DNA of 64,000 nucleotides from the NCBI RefSeq assembly GCF_900188275.1, contig NZ_FZNY01000002.1, forward strand, positions 186,001 through 250,000, in the 5' to 3' direction. Under the pieces are notes generated by a model. That model did no database searches. It was not told the DNA's origin and saw only the letters and a list, made by a program, of their open reading frames with translations. Below, in pieces: positions 35,794-43,690 of the stretch. A program made the translations under genes and the position numbers. Within the stretch, counting starts at the first letter, position 1. Each line of letters opens with the position of its first letter. This DNA comes from Dokdonia pacifica (GTDB lineage: Bacteria; Bacteroidota; Bacteroidia; Flavobacteriales; Flavobacteriaceae).

Positions 35794-35970
35794 ATGAAAT
35801 TTAAACGTTTTCTGCGCTTATTGGCGCTTATACTCATGGTTGCTATTGCAGCTGCCATTCCTGTACCTTTCAAATTTGCTTTTAAAGATGATTTACCTAA
35901 AAACCTATCAGAACAAGTTGATACTAAAGAAGAAGATGACGAGGAGGATGAACAAGAATATATTATGTAA
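35794..35970 (+). CDS. 58-residue membrane protein with acidic tail
   Basis: A short ORF starts with MKFKRFLRLLALILMVAIAA, a basic start followed by one hydrophobic helix, and ends with an acidic run (TKEEDDEEDEQEYIM). The basic N-terminus would stay in the cytoplasm, with the acidic end outside. Such small acidic-tailed membrane proteins occur in Bacteroidota without known function. It lies after the secreted unknown and before SulP. Codon use and the membrane pattern argue for a real gene, though it is too short to be certain. Confidence 0.5.
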   Translation: MKFKRFLRLLALILMVAIAAAIPVPFKFAFKDDLPKNLSEQVDTKEEDDEEDEQEYIM

Positions 35971-36030
35971 ATATATGAGGTATACGCTTTATCACTTCGC
36001 TCTTCTTAAGGGTCGTGAATTTCATAGGTT

Positions 36031-36046
36031 CGCTTTCGCGAAAGCG
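36031..36046. repeat. genomic palindrome, intergenic
   Basis: CGCTTTCGCGAAAGCG, between the small membrane protein gene and SulP. Confidence 0.9.
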
Positions 36047-36113
36047 TAAAAACCTCTCGAAAACGCTATCGTAAAAACACTAGTTTCTACTAGGGCTTCG
36101 TAATAGAATACTA

Positions 36114-36121
36114 TATCTTTG
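36114..36121 (+). promoter_or_regulatory. promoter -7 element (TATCTTTG) of the SulP gene
   Basis: TATCTTTG matches TAnnTTTG and lies 20 nt before the ATG of the SulP gene. No clean -33 TTG is present. Confidence 0.6.
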
Positions 36122-36141
36122 CACGCTTAAAATTTACCGTA

Positions 36142-37788
36142 ATGCAACGTATATTCAAAAATTTTACATTTAATCCTAAAGATGATATCCTCTCTGGACT
36201 TACGGTTGCTCTGGCATTGGTGCCAGAAGCTGTAGCATTTGCTTTTGTAGCAGGTATTGATCCATTAGTGGGATTGTATGGTGCTTTTATGATGGGGATT
36301 GTAACAGCACTCTTTGGAGGACGACCAGGTATGATTTCTGGAGCTACAGGAGCCATGGCGGTTGTCATGGTGCATATGATTCAGAAAGGAAATGAAGTAG
36401 GTGATGCACTAGCAACGCCCATTGATAATTTAGGATTACAATGGTTGTTTATTACACTTCTTTTTGTGGGAGCTATACAGATTACAGCTGGAATTTTTAA
36501 GCTTGGAAAATTTGTACGTTTAATTCCACATCCCGTAATGATGGGATTTGTAAACGGTCTTGCAATAGTTATTTTTCTATCTCAATTAGGTTTATTTCCT
36601 AAAACAGGTACTAAAGATATTTCGATTTGGTCACAAACAGGAGAATGGTTTTCTACTATTTTTTCAAATGGCGCTTTATGGATGATGCTTGCGTTTGTAG
36701 GTCTTACCATGGCTATTATGTATTTCTTACCTAAGATTACAAAAAAAGTTCCCGCAGCACTAACTGCTATTGTTGTGGTAGCTGCTATAGTAATCTTTGG
36801 GAAACTAGATATGAGTACCGTAGGTTCATTTATACGTGATGGAGGTGGTACTGGATTAGAAGGAGGTTTACCTACATTTCAATTTCAGATTTTTGGTCTC
36901 CTAGATACATTAGAAGGCCATTGGGGATTAATTGTCTCTACTGCTTTTATACTTGCTGCTGTTGGATTAATTGAATCATTAATGACATTAAATCTTATCG
37001 ATGAGATGACAGAAACTCGTGGTAGTGGTAATCGTGAGTGTGTGGCACAAGGAAGCGCAAATATTCTGAATGGACTTTTTGGAGGTATGGGAGGTTGTGC
37101 TATGATTGGACAATCTATTATTAATGTAAATTCTGGAGGGCGCGGACGTTTATCTGGTGCTGTAGCAGCTGTCGCTCTTTTATGTTTTATATTATTTGCA
37201 GCTCCTCTTATTGAACAAATCCCAATCGCTGCATTGGTAGGTGTGATGTTTATGGTGGTTATCGGAACTTTTGCATGGTCGAGTTTTAGAATTCTTCATA
37301 AAATCCCTCTAGCTGATGCTTTTGTACTTATTGCTGTATCGGCGATAACGGTTTGGAAAGATCTTGCTGTAGCGGTAATTGCAGGAGTTATTATGAGTGC
37401 ATTGGTTTTTGCATGGAAAAATGCAACTATGATTCGTGCTCGTAAGCGTATCAAAGAAGATGGTACCAAAGTGTATGAAATATGGGGACCTTTGTTCTTC
37501 GGGTCTATTCAAAATTTCAATTCCAAATTTGATGTGAAAAATGATCCTGATATTGTAGAAATTGATTTTATAGAATCTCGTGTAAATGATCATTCTGGAA
37601 TTGAAGCTTTGCGAAGTATTGCGAACAAATACTTAGATGCTGGCAAACAAGTGAAATTAACACATCTTAGTCCAGAATGTAAAGCTCTATTGTTAAAAGC
37701 AAACCCAAAATTTGAACAAGTAATCGCTACTGCGGTAGATGATCCTCGTTATCACGTAGTGACAGATTTATTAGATACAGAAGTATAA
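36142..37788 (+). CDS. SulP family anion transporter with STAS domain
   Basis: The 548-residue protein has 11-12 membrane helices and the SulP signature in GLTVALALVPEAVAFAFVAG, then the GGRPGMISGATGAMA segment. From about residue 440 a cytoplasmic STAS domain follows (YEIWGPLFFGSIQNF, IVEIDFIESRVNDHSGIEAL). It should move sulfate, bicarbonate or a related anion across the inner membrane. No carbonic anhydrase or sulfur gene is next to it. A rho-independent terminator follows. Confidence 0.93.
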   Translation: MQRIFKNFTFNPKDDILSGLTVALALVPEAVAFAFVAGIDPLVGLYGAFMMGIVTALFGGRPGMISGATGAMAVVMVHMIQKGNEVGDALATPIDNLGLQWLFITLLFVGAIQITAGIFKLGKFVRLIPHPVMMGFVNGLAIVIFLSQLGLFPKTGTKDISIWSQTGEWFSTIFSNGALWMMLAFVGLTMAIMYFLPKITKKVPAALTAIVVVAAIVIFGKLDMSTVGSFIRDGGGTGLEGGLPTFQFQIFGLLDTLEGHWGLIVSTAFILAAVGLIESLMTLNLIDEMTETRGSGNRECVAQGSANILNGLFGGMGGCAMIGQSIINVNSGGRGRLSGAVAAVALLCFILFAAPLIEQIPIAALVGVMFMVVIGTFAWSSFRILHKIPLADAFVLIAVSAITVWKDLAVAVIAGVIMSALVFAWKNATMIRARKRIKEDGTKVYEIWGPLFFGSIQNFNSKFDVKNDPDIVEIDFIESRVNDHSGIEALRSIANKYLDAGKQVKLTHLSPECKALLLKANPKFEQVIATAVDDPRYHVVTDLLDTEV

Positions 37789-37812
37789 TTTTATATAACT
37801 AGTATATTCAAG

Positions 37813-37843
37813 GCCTCAAATAAAAGCTTATTTGAGGCTTTTT
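37813..37843 (+). terminator. rho-independent terminator after SulP
   Basis: A stem GCCTCAAATA/TATTTGAGGC with a 6-nt loop is followed by a T5 run. Confidence 0.85.
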
Positions 37844-38122
37844 AATGTTATAAAGTCTTTTAGATCTCTCAATGCTTTAAGTTTTCTACCATTACGCTAA
37901 ACCCATAGTAATTAAATAGAATTTTCTTTCAAAAGTTCTTAAAATCATTTACATTTTTGATAACTAGACAGTTACTTAATTATTTCTATAAAGAGTATTC
38001 CTAACCTTATTAAACACAGGTCTGACATGCTTTTAGGAAAATTGACATGCGTAAAATCTTACAATAAATATAGTAATTGCCACAAAACCATTATAAATCA
38101 TTATACGTACGGAGGTTAGAAA

Positions 38123-38140
38123 TAGGGGCAAATGCCCCTA
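38123..38140 (+). promoter_or_regulatory. perfect 18-bp palindrome, likely operator
   Basis: TAGGGGCA-AA-TGCCCCTA has 8-bp perfect arms and is 37 bp from the -7 box. It matches an imperfect AGGGG/CCCT repeat before the gene at 26849. An unidentified dimeric regulator probably binds both. Confidence 0.55.
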
Positions 38141-38177
38141 TTTACTATAAAAAGTACTAGTGAAAGATTTTTTTGTG

Positions 38178-38185
38178 TAGATTTG
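38178..38185 (+). promoter_or_regulatory. promoter -7 element (TAGATTTG)
   Basis: TAGATTTG matches TAnnTTTG and lies 34 nt before the T9SS gene start. No TTG is present at -33, which fits an activator-dependent promoter. Confidence 0.6.
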
Positions 38186-38195
38186 TATCATAATT

Positions 38196-38219
38196 ATCTC
38201 ACTAAAACAATTATTAATT
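38196..38219 (+). promoter_or_regulatory. conserved 5' leader, copy 2
   Basis: The 24 nt just before the ATG agree with the leader of the gene at 26849 at 23 of 24 positions. The two coding regions are unrelated, so the leader itself is under selection or was spread by recombination. Confidence 0.65.
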
Positions 38220-39920
38220 ATGAAAATTTTTACTCTAAAGAGTGCATTACTATGCGCACTTTTAACAACTTTTGTAGGTTTCTCTCAAGGAACAGGAACT
38301 ACAGACAATTCAACAAACGTACCGATAGGAATTCAAAACAACCATGGTGTTGAAGATACACGTGGAGCAGAAGTGCCTTCTGTACTAGTAGCTGCAGCTC
38401 CTGGAAATGCTGATTGGATTGATGATGTAGAAGCAAAACTAGATGGAACAGGTCTTGTTGCTGCTGATACTTTCTTAACAGGTGCTGGAACTCCTACCCT
38501 TGCAGAGCTTCAATCGTATGATGCTGTATTAGTATTTACAGATGCTGGTGTTGCAGACCCTATGGGATTTGGAGACATTTTAGCACAGTACATTGATGGT
38601 GGTGGTGCTGTAGTAGATGCTACATTTACACCTAATGTTTCTATCACTGGTGGATTTACAGCGTATGAGTTATATTCTAACTCTGGACAATCTAATGGTG
38701 CAAATTTAGGAATAGGTACTATTAATGAGCCTAACCATCCTATTTTAGATGGTGTTTCTTCTTTTGATGGAGGAACTGCTTCTTTCCATAATACGGGAGG
38801 AACTATTGCTGGGGATGCTACTGTAATTGCAGAGTATACAACAGCAGCTCCATTTATTATTGTTCAAGAGAATGTAGGTCCTGCAAGTGCAAGACGTACT
38901 TTCCTGAATTTTTATCCACCTTCTATCGATGCGCGTGATGATTTTTGGGATACAGCATCAGATGGTGCTTTAATTATGGCAAATGCGTTACGTTGGACTT
39001 CTTTTTTCAGTGATGGGCCTTCTGTACTTATTGTAGCCTCTCCAGGTAATCCTGATTGGATTTTTGATGTAAGATCTAAATTAGAAGAAACAGGTACGTT
39101 AAATGCTGACACCTTCCAAAGTGGTAGTGGTACACCTACGCTTGCACAACTTCAAAATTATGACGCGGTATTCTTATTTACAGATGCTGGTGCAGCAGAT
39201 CCTGCGGCATTAGGAGATGTACTTGAAGATTATATCGATTCTGGAAAACCTGTTGTAGATGCAACATTTACACCTAATGTTGCAATTACTGGTGGATTTA
39301 CGCAGTATGAGTTATACTCAAATTCTGGCCAGTCTACGGGTACTAACTTAGGGTTTGGTACAATCTTAGAACCAGGAGATCCTATTCTTACTGATGTAAA
39401 TACATTTGATGGAGGAACTGCTTCTTTCCATAATACAGGAGGAACCATTGCAAGTGGAGCTACAGTAATTGCAGAATATGCAGATGGTTCTCCATTACTA
39501 ATCAGAGATAGTAATGTAGGTCCTGCAAATACAAGACGTGTATTTATTAACTTTTATCCACCATCTATCGATGCGCGTGATGATTTTTGGGATACAACAT
39601 CAGACGGAGCGTTAATTATGCGTAATGCATTATTATGGGCTATCAATGGTGTGGTACTTAACACAGATGATAATGAGTTAGGTATTGATATTTCTGTATA
39701 TCCTAATCCTGCTCAGAATGAGTTAAATATTACGAATACATCTGGTGTTTCTATAGAGAAAACACAAATTATTGACATGGTAGGTCGCATTGTAACAACT
39801 ATCGAGCCTAGTAATGCTGTCAATAGAACTATTGATATTTCAAACTTAACTACAGGTATTTACTTCTTACGCTTAGAAAGTGTAGATGCTAGTAGTGTAG
39901 TCAAATTTATTAAGAAATAA
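38220..39920 (+). CDS. secreted two-repeat protein with T9SS sorting domain
   Basis: The 566-residue protein has a signal peptide (MKIFTLKSALLCALLTTFVG), two tandem 214-residue repeats (about 53-266 and 267-480) and a type IX secretion C-terminal domain (about 488-566, with ISVYPNPAQNELNI and TTGIYFLRLESVDASSVVKF). Each repeat has a PSVLV-strand, a DAVLVFTDAGVADP segment and an EYTNVGPA-(R)RTFLNFYPPSIDARDDF segment. The repeats are similar at DNA level, too. It goes to the cell surface or medium. Repeat fold looks like a class I glutamine amidotransferase/ThuA-like Rossmann variant, by eye only. Confidence 0.85.
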   Translation: MKIFTLKSALLCALLTTFVGFSQGTGTTDNSTNVPIGIQNNHGVEDTRGAEVPSVLVAAAPGNADWIDDVEAKLDGTGLVAADTFLTGAGTPTLAELQSYDAVLVFTDAGVADPMGFGDILAQYIDGGGAVVDATFTPNVSITGGFTAYELYSNSGQSNGANLGIGTINEPNHPILDGVSSFDGGTASFHNTGGTIAGDATVIAEYTTAAPFIIVQENVGPASARRTFLNFYPPSIDARDDFWDTASDGALIMANALRWTSFFSDGPSVLIVASPGNPDWIFDVRSKLEETGTLNADTFQSGSGTPTLAQLQNYDAVFLFTDAGAADPAALGDVLEDYIDSGKPVVDATFTPNVAITGGFTQYELYSNSGQSTGTNLGFGTILEPGDPILTDVNTFDGGTASFHNTGGTIASGATVIAEYADGSPLLIRDSNVGPANTRRVFINFYPPSIDARDDFWDTTSDGALIMRNALLWAINGVVLNTDDNELGIDISVYPNPAQNELNITNTSGVSIEKTQIIDMVGRIVTTIEPSNAVNRTIDISNLTTGIYFLRLESVDASSVVKFIKK

Positions 39921-39960
39921 ATTTGATGTAGTTTCTAATATATATTTATGATTATAATAG

Positions 39961-39990
39961 TAAACCTCGCCTTTGGCGGGGTTTATTATT
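39961..39990 (+). terminator. hairpin terminator after the T9SS protein gene
   Basis: A stem AAACC-T-CGCC/GGCG-G-GGTTT around a TTT loop is followed by a TTATTATTT stretch, a weak T run. Confidence 0.65.
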
Positions 39991-40123
39991 TCATAGTATT
40001 TGGTAGTGTAACGAGGTTAATAGTATCTATAATGAAAGCTAGTTATAAGATGTTTTTTTAAGATAAATAGAGTGAATACATACTTTTTAGTAACTTTATA
40101 TGATCAACCCCAAAATTTAAAAC

Positions 40124-40495
40124 ATGTCAAAAAATACAGATCTAGGTTTATTGATATTACGTGTAGGTGTTTCAGGATTAATGCTTACCCATGGTCTTCC
40201 CAAATTATTAAAATTACTTCAAGGAAACTTTGAATTTGCAGATCCCATAGGATTAGGTAGTACAATCTCTCTTATTTTAATAGTTATTGCAGAAGTAATC
40301 TGCCCGGTACTTATTCTTGTAGGAATAAAAACACGTATCGCTACCATCCCTCCTATTATTGCAATGGCTGTTGCAGCTTTTATGGTACATGGAGCTGATC
40401 CTATAGGTACAAAAGAAAAAGCGTTACTCTATTTAGTTGCCTTTATAGCCATAGGTCTTATGGGAGCTGGAAAATTATCTTTAGATAAAAAATAA
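40124..40495 (+). CDS. DoxX family membrane protein
   Basis: This 123-residue protein has four membrane helices with the DoxX pattern: LLILRVGVSGLMLTHGLPKL at the start, then IAEVICPVLILVGIKTRIAT and a C-terminal GAGKLSLDKK tail. DoxX proteins are linked to respiratory or redox membrane functions; the exact role is unknown. It is a single gene between two terminators. Confidence 0.88.
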   Translation: MSKNTDLGLLILRVGVSGLMLTHGLPKLLKLLQGNFEFADPIGLGSTISLILIVIAEVICPVLILVGIKTRIATIPPIIAMAVAAFMVHGADPIGTKEKALLYLVAFIAIGLMGAGKLSLDKK

Positions 40496-40534
40496 TATCG
40501 ATTCACAATACATACATTTTCTATTATATACATG

Positions 40535-40563
40535 AAAAAACCTCGTCGCCAAACGAGGTTTTT
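40535..40563. terminator. bidirectional terminator between DoxX and DUF4252 genes
   Basis: The stem AAAACCTCGT/ACGAGGTTTT around a 6-nt loop has an A-run on one side and T-run on the other, so it can stop both converging genes. Confidence 0.85.
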
Positions 40564-40612
40564 ATTGTTTACATTCTAAAATATACAGATATCTAGTATC
40601 TGATCATATGAC

Positions 40613-41161
40613 TTATTGCTGATTAAAAACATCCATTACTCCATCAAATTGAGATACATCTATATCTCCTGCTTGGATGGTCTTGGCAAGATTTGCCATG
40701 TCTGCAATATTCATATCATTTCCTAATAAACGAGCTAATACAAACCCTTTAGAATCTTCTGAAGCAAAGACAATTACTTCGTCTATTGCATCTTCTTCTC
40801 CTCTAAAATAAAGCTTCATATTTCCCATATCAGAATTAACTTTCATTAATTCTTCATAATCATCACTAGCAAGTATGGTTGATACTTTTGCTACTTCACT
40901 GTCAAAAGTTGCCGTGGTTCCATCTTTTAAAGGATACGCCATGATATTAATTTTACGTACCGTTTCAAGAACTTCTTTTTGTTTTGCGTCTAATGCTTCT
41001 GAATCCTTACTTATTAAACTAGTAGGTACATCTACTAAGATAAAGTTGGTGTTGTCTTGATTTGCTACATAATATTCTTGTAGCGTTTCTCCATTGTTAC
41101 AACTTGTAAGGGTTATACCAGCAAATAAGACGATGGCTATTATTTTTACTATTCCTTTCAT
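40613..41161 (-). CDS. DUF4252 lipoprotein
   Basis: The protein (182 residues) has a lipobox (LTSC, Cys21) and then the DUF4252 core: VNSDMGNMKLYFRGEEDAID, VIVFASEDSKGFVLARLLGN and NIADMANLAKTIQAG. The family is Bacteroidota-specific with unknown function. It is the last gene of a sigma factor operon and pairs with a second, non-lipidated DUF4252 protein upstream. Confidence 0.87.
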   Translation of the reverse strand: MKGIVKIIAIVLFAGITLTSCNNGETLQEYYVANQDNTNFILVDVPTSLISKDSEALDAKQKEVLETVRKINIMAYPLKDGTTATFDSEVAKVSTILASDDYEELMKVNSDMGNMKLYFRGEEDAIDEVIVFASEDSKGFVLARLLGNDMNIADMANLAKTIQAGDIDVSQFDGVMDVFNQQ

Positions 41162-41164
41162 GAT

Positions 41165-41701
41165 TTATCCTTTTTTTGCTTTATCTACATCCTTAAGTGC
41201 TTCACTTCCTTTAAAGTTTAGCTCTTGTGCAAGTTTTGAAATTTGTTTTAAATCTATGTTTCCTGTTACTTGAAAGAATACAGTGCGGTCTTCACCATCT
41301 ATATCACCATTAAGAAACATCACAAATTCTTTTACATAATCATCATTACTTCCTGGCTTGTAATAGAACTTTACATTCTTACCATCATCTGTAGCTCTTA
41401 AAAGCTCTTCAAGATTAGAAGAAGAAATATAGTTATTCATGGTGCTATTCATTTGAGATGCTAAGTTTTCTTTGGTAGTCGTAAACATTTTTACATTTTC
41501 AAGATTGTTTACTAAGTCTATATAAGCTTGCATTTCAGGATCTGATGAGTTAAGATCTACTTTACTCAATAATTTGAACATTTTTTGATTCATCACCATA
41601 GATGAAACACCTTTCATAGATTCAAATTTATCAAACTGATTTTGTGCGACCATCGTCATAGATGATACTAACAATACTACTGCAATAATTATTTTTTTCA
41701 T
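41165..41701 (-). CDS. DUF4252 secreted protein
   Basis: The 178-residue protein has a signal peptide (MKKIIIAVVLLVSSMTMVAQ) and the DUF4252 core: SNLEELLRATDDGKNVKFYY, EFVMFLNGDIDGEDRTVFFQ and IDLKQISKLAQELNF. It is paired with a lipidated paralogue downstream, 3 nt away. Co-transcription with an ECF sigma factor and its anti-sigma-like protein suggests envelope stress control, by context. Confidence 0.85.
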   Translation of the reverse strand: MKKIIIAVVLLVSSMTMVAQNQFDKFESMKGVSSMVMNQKMFKLLSKVDLNSSDPEMQAYIDLVNNLENVKMFTTTKENLASQMNSTMNNYISSSNLEELLRATDDGKNVKFYYKPGSNDDYVKEFVMFLNGDIDGEDRTVFFQVTGNIDLKQISKLAQELNFKGSEALKDVDKAKKG

Positions 41702-41713
41702 TTTTTGTATTTT

Positions 41714-42166
41714 TTATTGTTTAAAAAAGTTGCTGGTTGTTGTATTAAATTCATTTACTGCACCCAGCTGTGCAGTGCTTTCACTAAACATTTTTCCCAT
41801 TAATCCTAATGCTTGTTTGGTTTTTAGGACACCTACTTCTTCAGGTACGTTCCCAACATATTCTCCAGTATTAAAATTATCAGGTTCACTATCGATTTGA
41901 GTTGCAATTCCTATGGCAAGTATGACTACGGCTGCTACTCCAGAAATCCAACGAAGCATAGGCTTCTTTTGCTTTGGTAAGTGTATAGGAATATCATAGG
42001 TGTCTTGCGATGCAATCGCAAAGGCTGTAAATAAATCTCTATAACTTTCTAAATGAGGTGCGACAAGATCACTTGTAAAATACGTGCGTAGTTGCTTTTC
42101 TTGTGCAAGCGTTGTTGCTCCCTCAAAATAGGCTTCCAGTAACTGCTCAACTTTATTGGATTCCAT
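41714..42166 (-). CDS. anti-sigma-like membrane protein
   Basis: This 150-residue protein has a cytoplasmic N-terminal helical region (EQLLEAYFEGATTLAQEKQL), one membrane helix (about residues 72-90, WISGVAAVVILAIGIA) and a short outer part. Position and topology match the anti-sigma factors found beside ECF sigma genes in Bacteroidota (including those that guard DUF4252 operons). It overlaps the sigma gene by 14 nt, so translational coupling would set the stoichiometry. Confidence 0.72.
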   Translation of the reverse strand: MESNKVEQLLEAYFEGATTLAQEKQLRTYFTSDLVAPHLESYRDLFTAFAIASQDTYDIPIHLPKQKKPMLRWISGVAAVVILAIGIATQIDSEPDNFNTGEYVGNVPEEVGVLKTKQALGLMGKMFSESTAQLGAVNEFNTTTSNFFKQ

Positions 42167-42662
42167 AGTTTTGTTTTTTAATTAATGCTTCTCTTATGGT
42201 TTTTCTAGCTCGTGATAATGCAACGCGAACTGCTGTTTCATTCATTTCTAACATAGCGGCAATTTCTGAATTATCAAATTGCTCTACATCTCTTAATTGC
42301 AGGATTAACTGCTGTTGTTCGGGTAAATTTTTCATTAACTTATATACCCATTCTACTTCATTTGAAGCTTCAATTTGTCTTCCAGTATTACGAGAATGAT
42401 CTTCGTAATTATTGTGAACTATTCTAAGGTTATTATTTCGTTTTGCCTTTAATGAGTCGTAACAATAATTTTTTGTCATAGTCATCGCAAATGCTTCGAC
42501 ACTTCTGTATTGCTTCATTTTAGATCTACGTGTCCACAAACGCAACAAAATTTCTTGAGTTGCATCTTGTGCTTCATCTTCAGAGATAAGTAATCGTTTG
42601 GCCACACGATATATTTTATCTTTAAAAGGGTTTACAAGATCTATGAACGTTGTTTGATCCAT
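42153..42662 (-). CDS. ECF RNA polymerase sigma factor
   Basis: The 169-residue protein has sigma70 region 2 (about residues 10-75: DEAQDATQEILLRLWTRRSK) and region 4 (about 110-160: LPEQQQLILQLRDVEQF, then NSEIAAMLEMNETAVRVALS). It recognises promoters of its own operon and probably others. It is first of four genes with an anti-sigma-like gene and two DUF4252 genes. No obvious self-type promoter could be picked out, because its consensus is unknown. Confidence 0.92.
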   Translation of the reverse strand: MDQTTFIDLVNPFKDKIYRVAKRLLISEDEAQDATQEILLRLWTRRSKMKQYRSVEAFAMTMTKNYCYDSLKAKRNNNLRIVHNNYEDHSRNTGRQIEASNEVEWVYKLMKNLPEQQQLILQLRDVEQFDNSEIAAMLEMNETAVRVALSRARKTIREALIKKQNYGIQ

Positions 42663-42827
42663 TTGTTATTTCGGTTAGTTACTAGGGAGACGAGTTGCTA
42701 TATATTTTGTTACAGCAAACTTTATTTTTTTTTATAAAAAAGTTAATTTTTAAAGATTCTCCTTCAAAAATAAGTACATTCAATACGACTAATAATTTAG
42801 CAATCAATATATAAAGAAAGTGGTATA

Positions 42828-42843
42828 CGCTTTCGCGAAAGCG
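42828..42843. repeat. genomic palindrome, intergenic
   Basis: CGCTTTCGCGAAAGCG, 64 nt before the YbjQ-type gene; it creates a false upstream extension of that reading frame. Confidence 0.9.
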
Positions 42844-42906
42844 TACTCAGCACCCTACTTTGTAACATCTTGGTTCGTTCTAATACTAATTAGCAAAGCA
42901 ATATAT

Positions 42907-43227
42907 ATGATCTTAACAACTACGAACAGTATAGACGGAAAACAAGTTACTAATTACCTTGGAATCATTGTTGGAACTACCTATACATCAAATACAGGAG
43001 CCACAAAAGGAATGTCTTTTAAAGATATATTTAACTCTAAAAAGTATTATGAAAACTATGAAAAAGGACTTGAAGCAGCAAAAGAAAGTGCCTTTGACAA
43101 ATTAAAAGTACAGGCTTTAGAAAAACAAGCCAATGCTATTATTGGAGTTTCAATAGACATAGAAATGATGAGCACAACTGGAGTTACCATGATATCTGTT
43201 ATAGGAACTGCAGTAAGAGTACAATAA
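42907..43227 (+). CDS. YbjQ-family (heavy-metal-binding-domain-like) protein
   Basis: This 106-residue protein matches the YbjQ/DUF74 fold: LTTTNSIDGKQVTNYLGIIV at the start, then KAQALEKQANAIIGVSIDIE-like pattern and a closing VTMISVIGTAVRVQ. It forms pentamers in known structures; the role is unclear. The ATG at the conserved start is chosen; an upstream in-frame ATG would run through an intergenic palindrome copy and is not supported. It lies 8 nt before the GNAT gene. Confidence 0.85.
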   Translation: MILTTTNSIDGKQVTNYLGIIVGTTYTSNTGATKGMSFKDIFNSKKYYENYEKGLEAAKESAFDKLKVQALEKQANAIIGVSIDIEMMSTTGVTMISVIGTAVRVQ

Positions 43228-43235
43228 TAAAAACA

Positions 43236-43681
43236 ATGATATGTAAAAGAACAACCTCTCAACATCCAGATTTTATACAATTAGTTCAATATTTAGATGC
43301 AGAATTAGCCGAAAGAGATGGTGATGAACATGCATTTTATCATCAGTTTAATAGTATTGACTCATTACAACATTGCATTGTTTTATATGAAGGATCTGAA
43401 GCAGTAGGCTGTGGCGCTATAAAAACGTATGATCATACAACTGTAGAAGTAAAACGCATGTATGTCACAAATACTCAAAGAGGTAAAGGCTTGGCAACAC
43501 AGGTATTGATGCATTTAGAAGCGTGGGCTACAGAATTAGGTTTTCAAAGATGTGTATTAGAAACTGGAATACGACAACCAGAAGCGATTGCATTGTATAA
43601 AAAAATGGATATCATCAAATTCCTAATTACGGTCAATATATAGGCGTAGAAAACAGTGTCTGTTTTGAAAAGCTTTTATAG
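43236..43681 (+). pseudogene. GNAT N-acetyltransferase with a one-base frameshift near the 3' end
   Basis: GNAT enzymes transfer acetyl from acetyl-CoA to an amine. The frame is intact to residue 123 with the acetyl-CoA loop NTQRGKGLATQVLMHLEAW and ETGIRQPEAIALYKK. Then an A7 run (43599-43605) is one base short. The 7-A version reads MDIIKFLITVNI and stops at 43643. With eight A the frame would continue as NGYHQIPNYGQYIGVENSVC and end at 43681, restoring the usual GNAT C-terminus (148 residues). This may be a sequencing error, phase variation in the A-run, or a fresh mutation. The next gene starts 9 nt later. Confidence 0.75.
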
Positions 43682-43690
43682 ATTTGAGCC

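Larger units (their letters stand above)
37789..38219. other. intergenic region with a terminator, operator-like palindrome and leader
   Basis: No ORF is convincing in this 431-bp stretch. It holds the SulP terminator, about 250 bp of AT-rich sequence with no structure that I recognise, and then a palindrome (38123-38140), a TAGATTTG element and the conserved leader in front of the T9SS protein gene. Confidence 0.5.

Noticed and set aside
35840-36049. A 69-residue plus-strand frame overlapping the 58-residue ORF
   Set aside because: It is in a different frame with odd composition and ends in the palindrome; the overlapping ORF at 35794 has a proper membrane-protein pattern.
42820-42906. An upstream in-frame extension of the YbjQ-type gene with ATG at 42820
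   Set aside because: It runs through an intergenic palindrome copy and gives AFAKA by chance; the conserved YbjQ start begins at the ATG at 42907.
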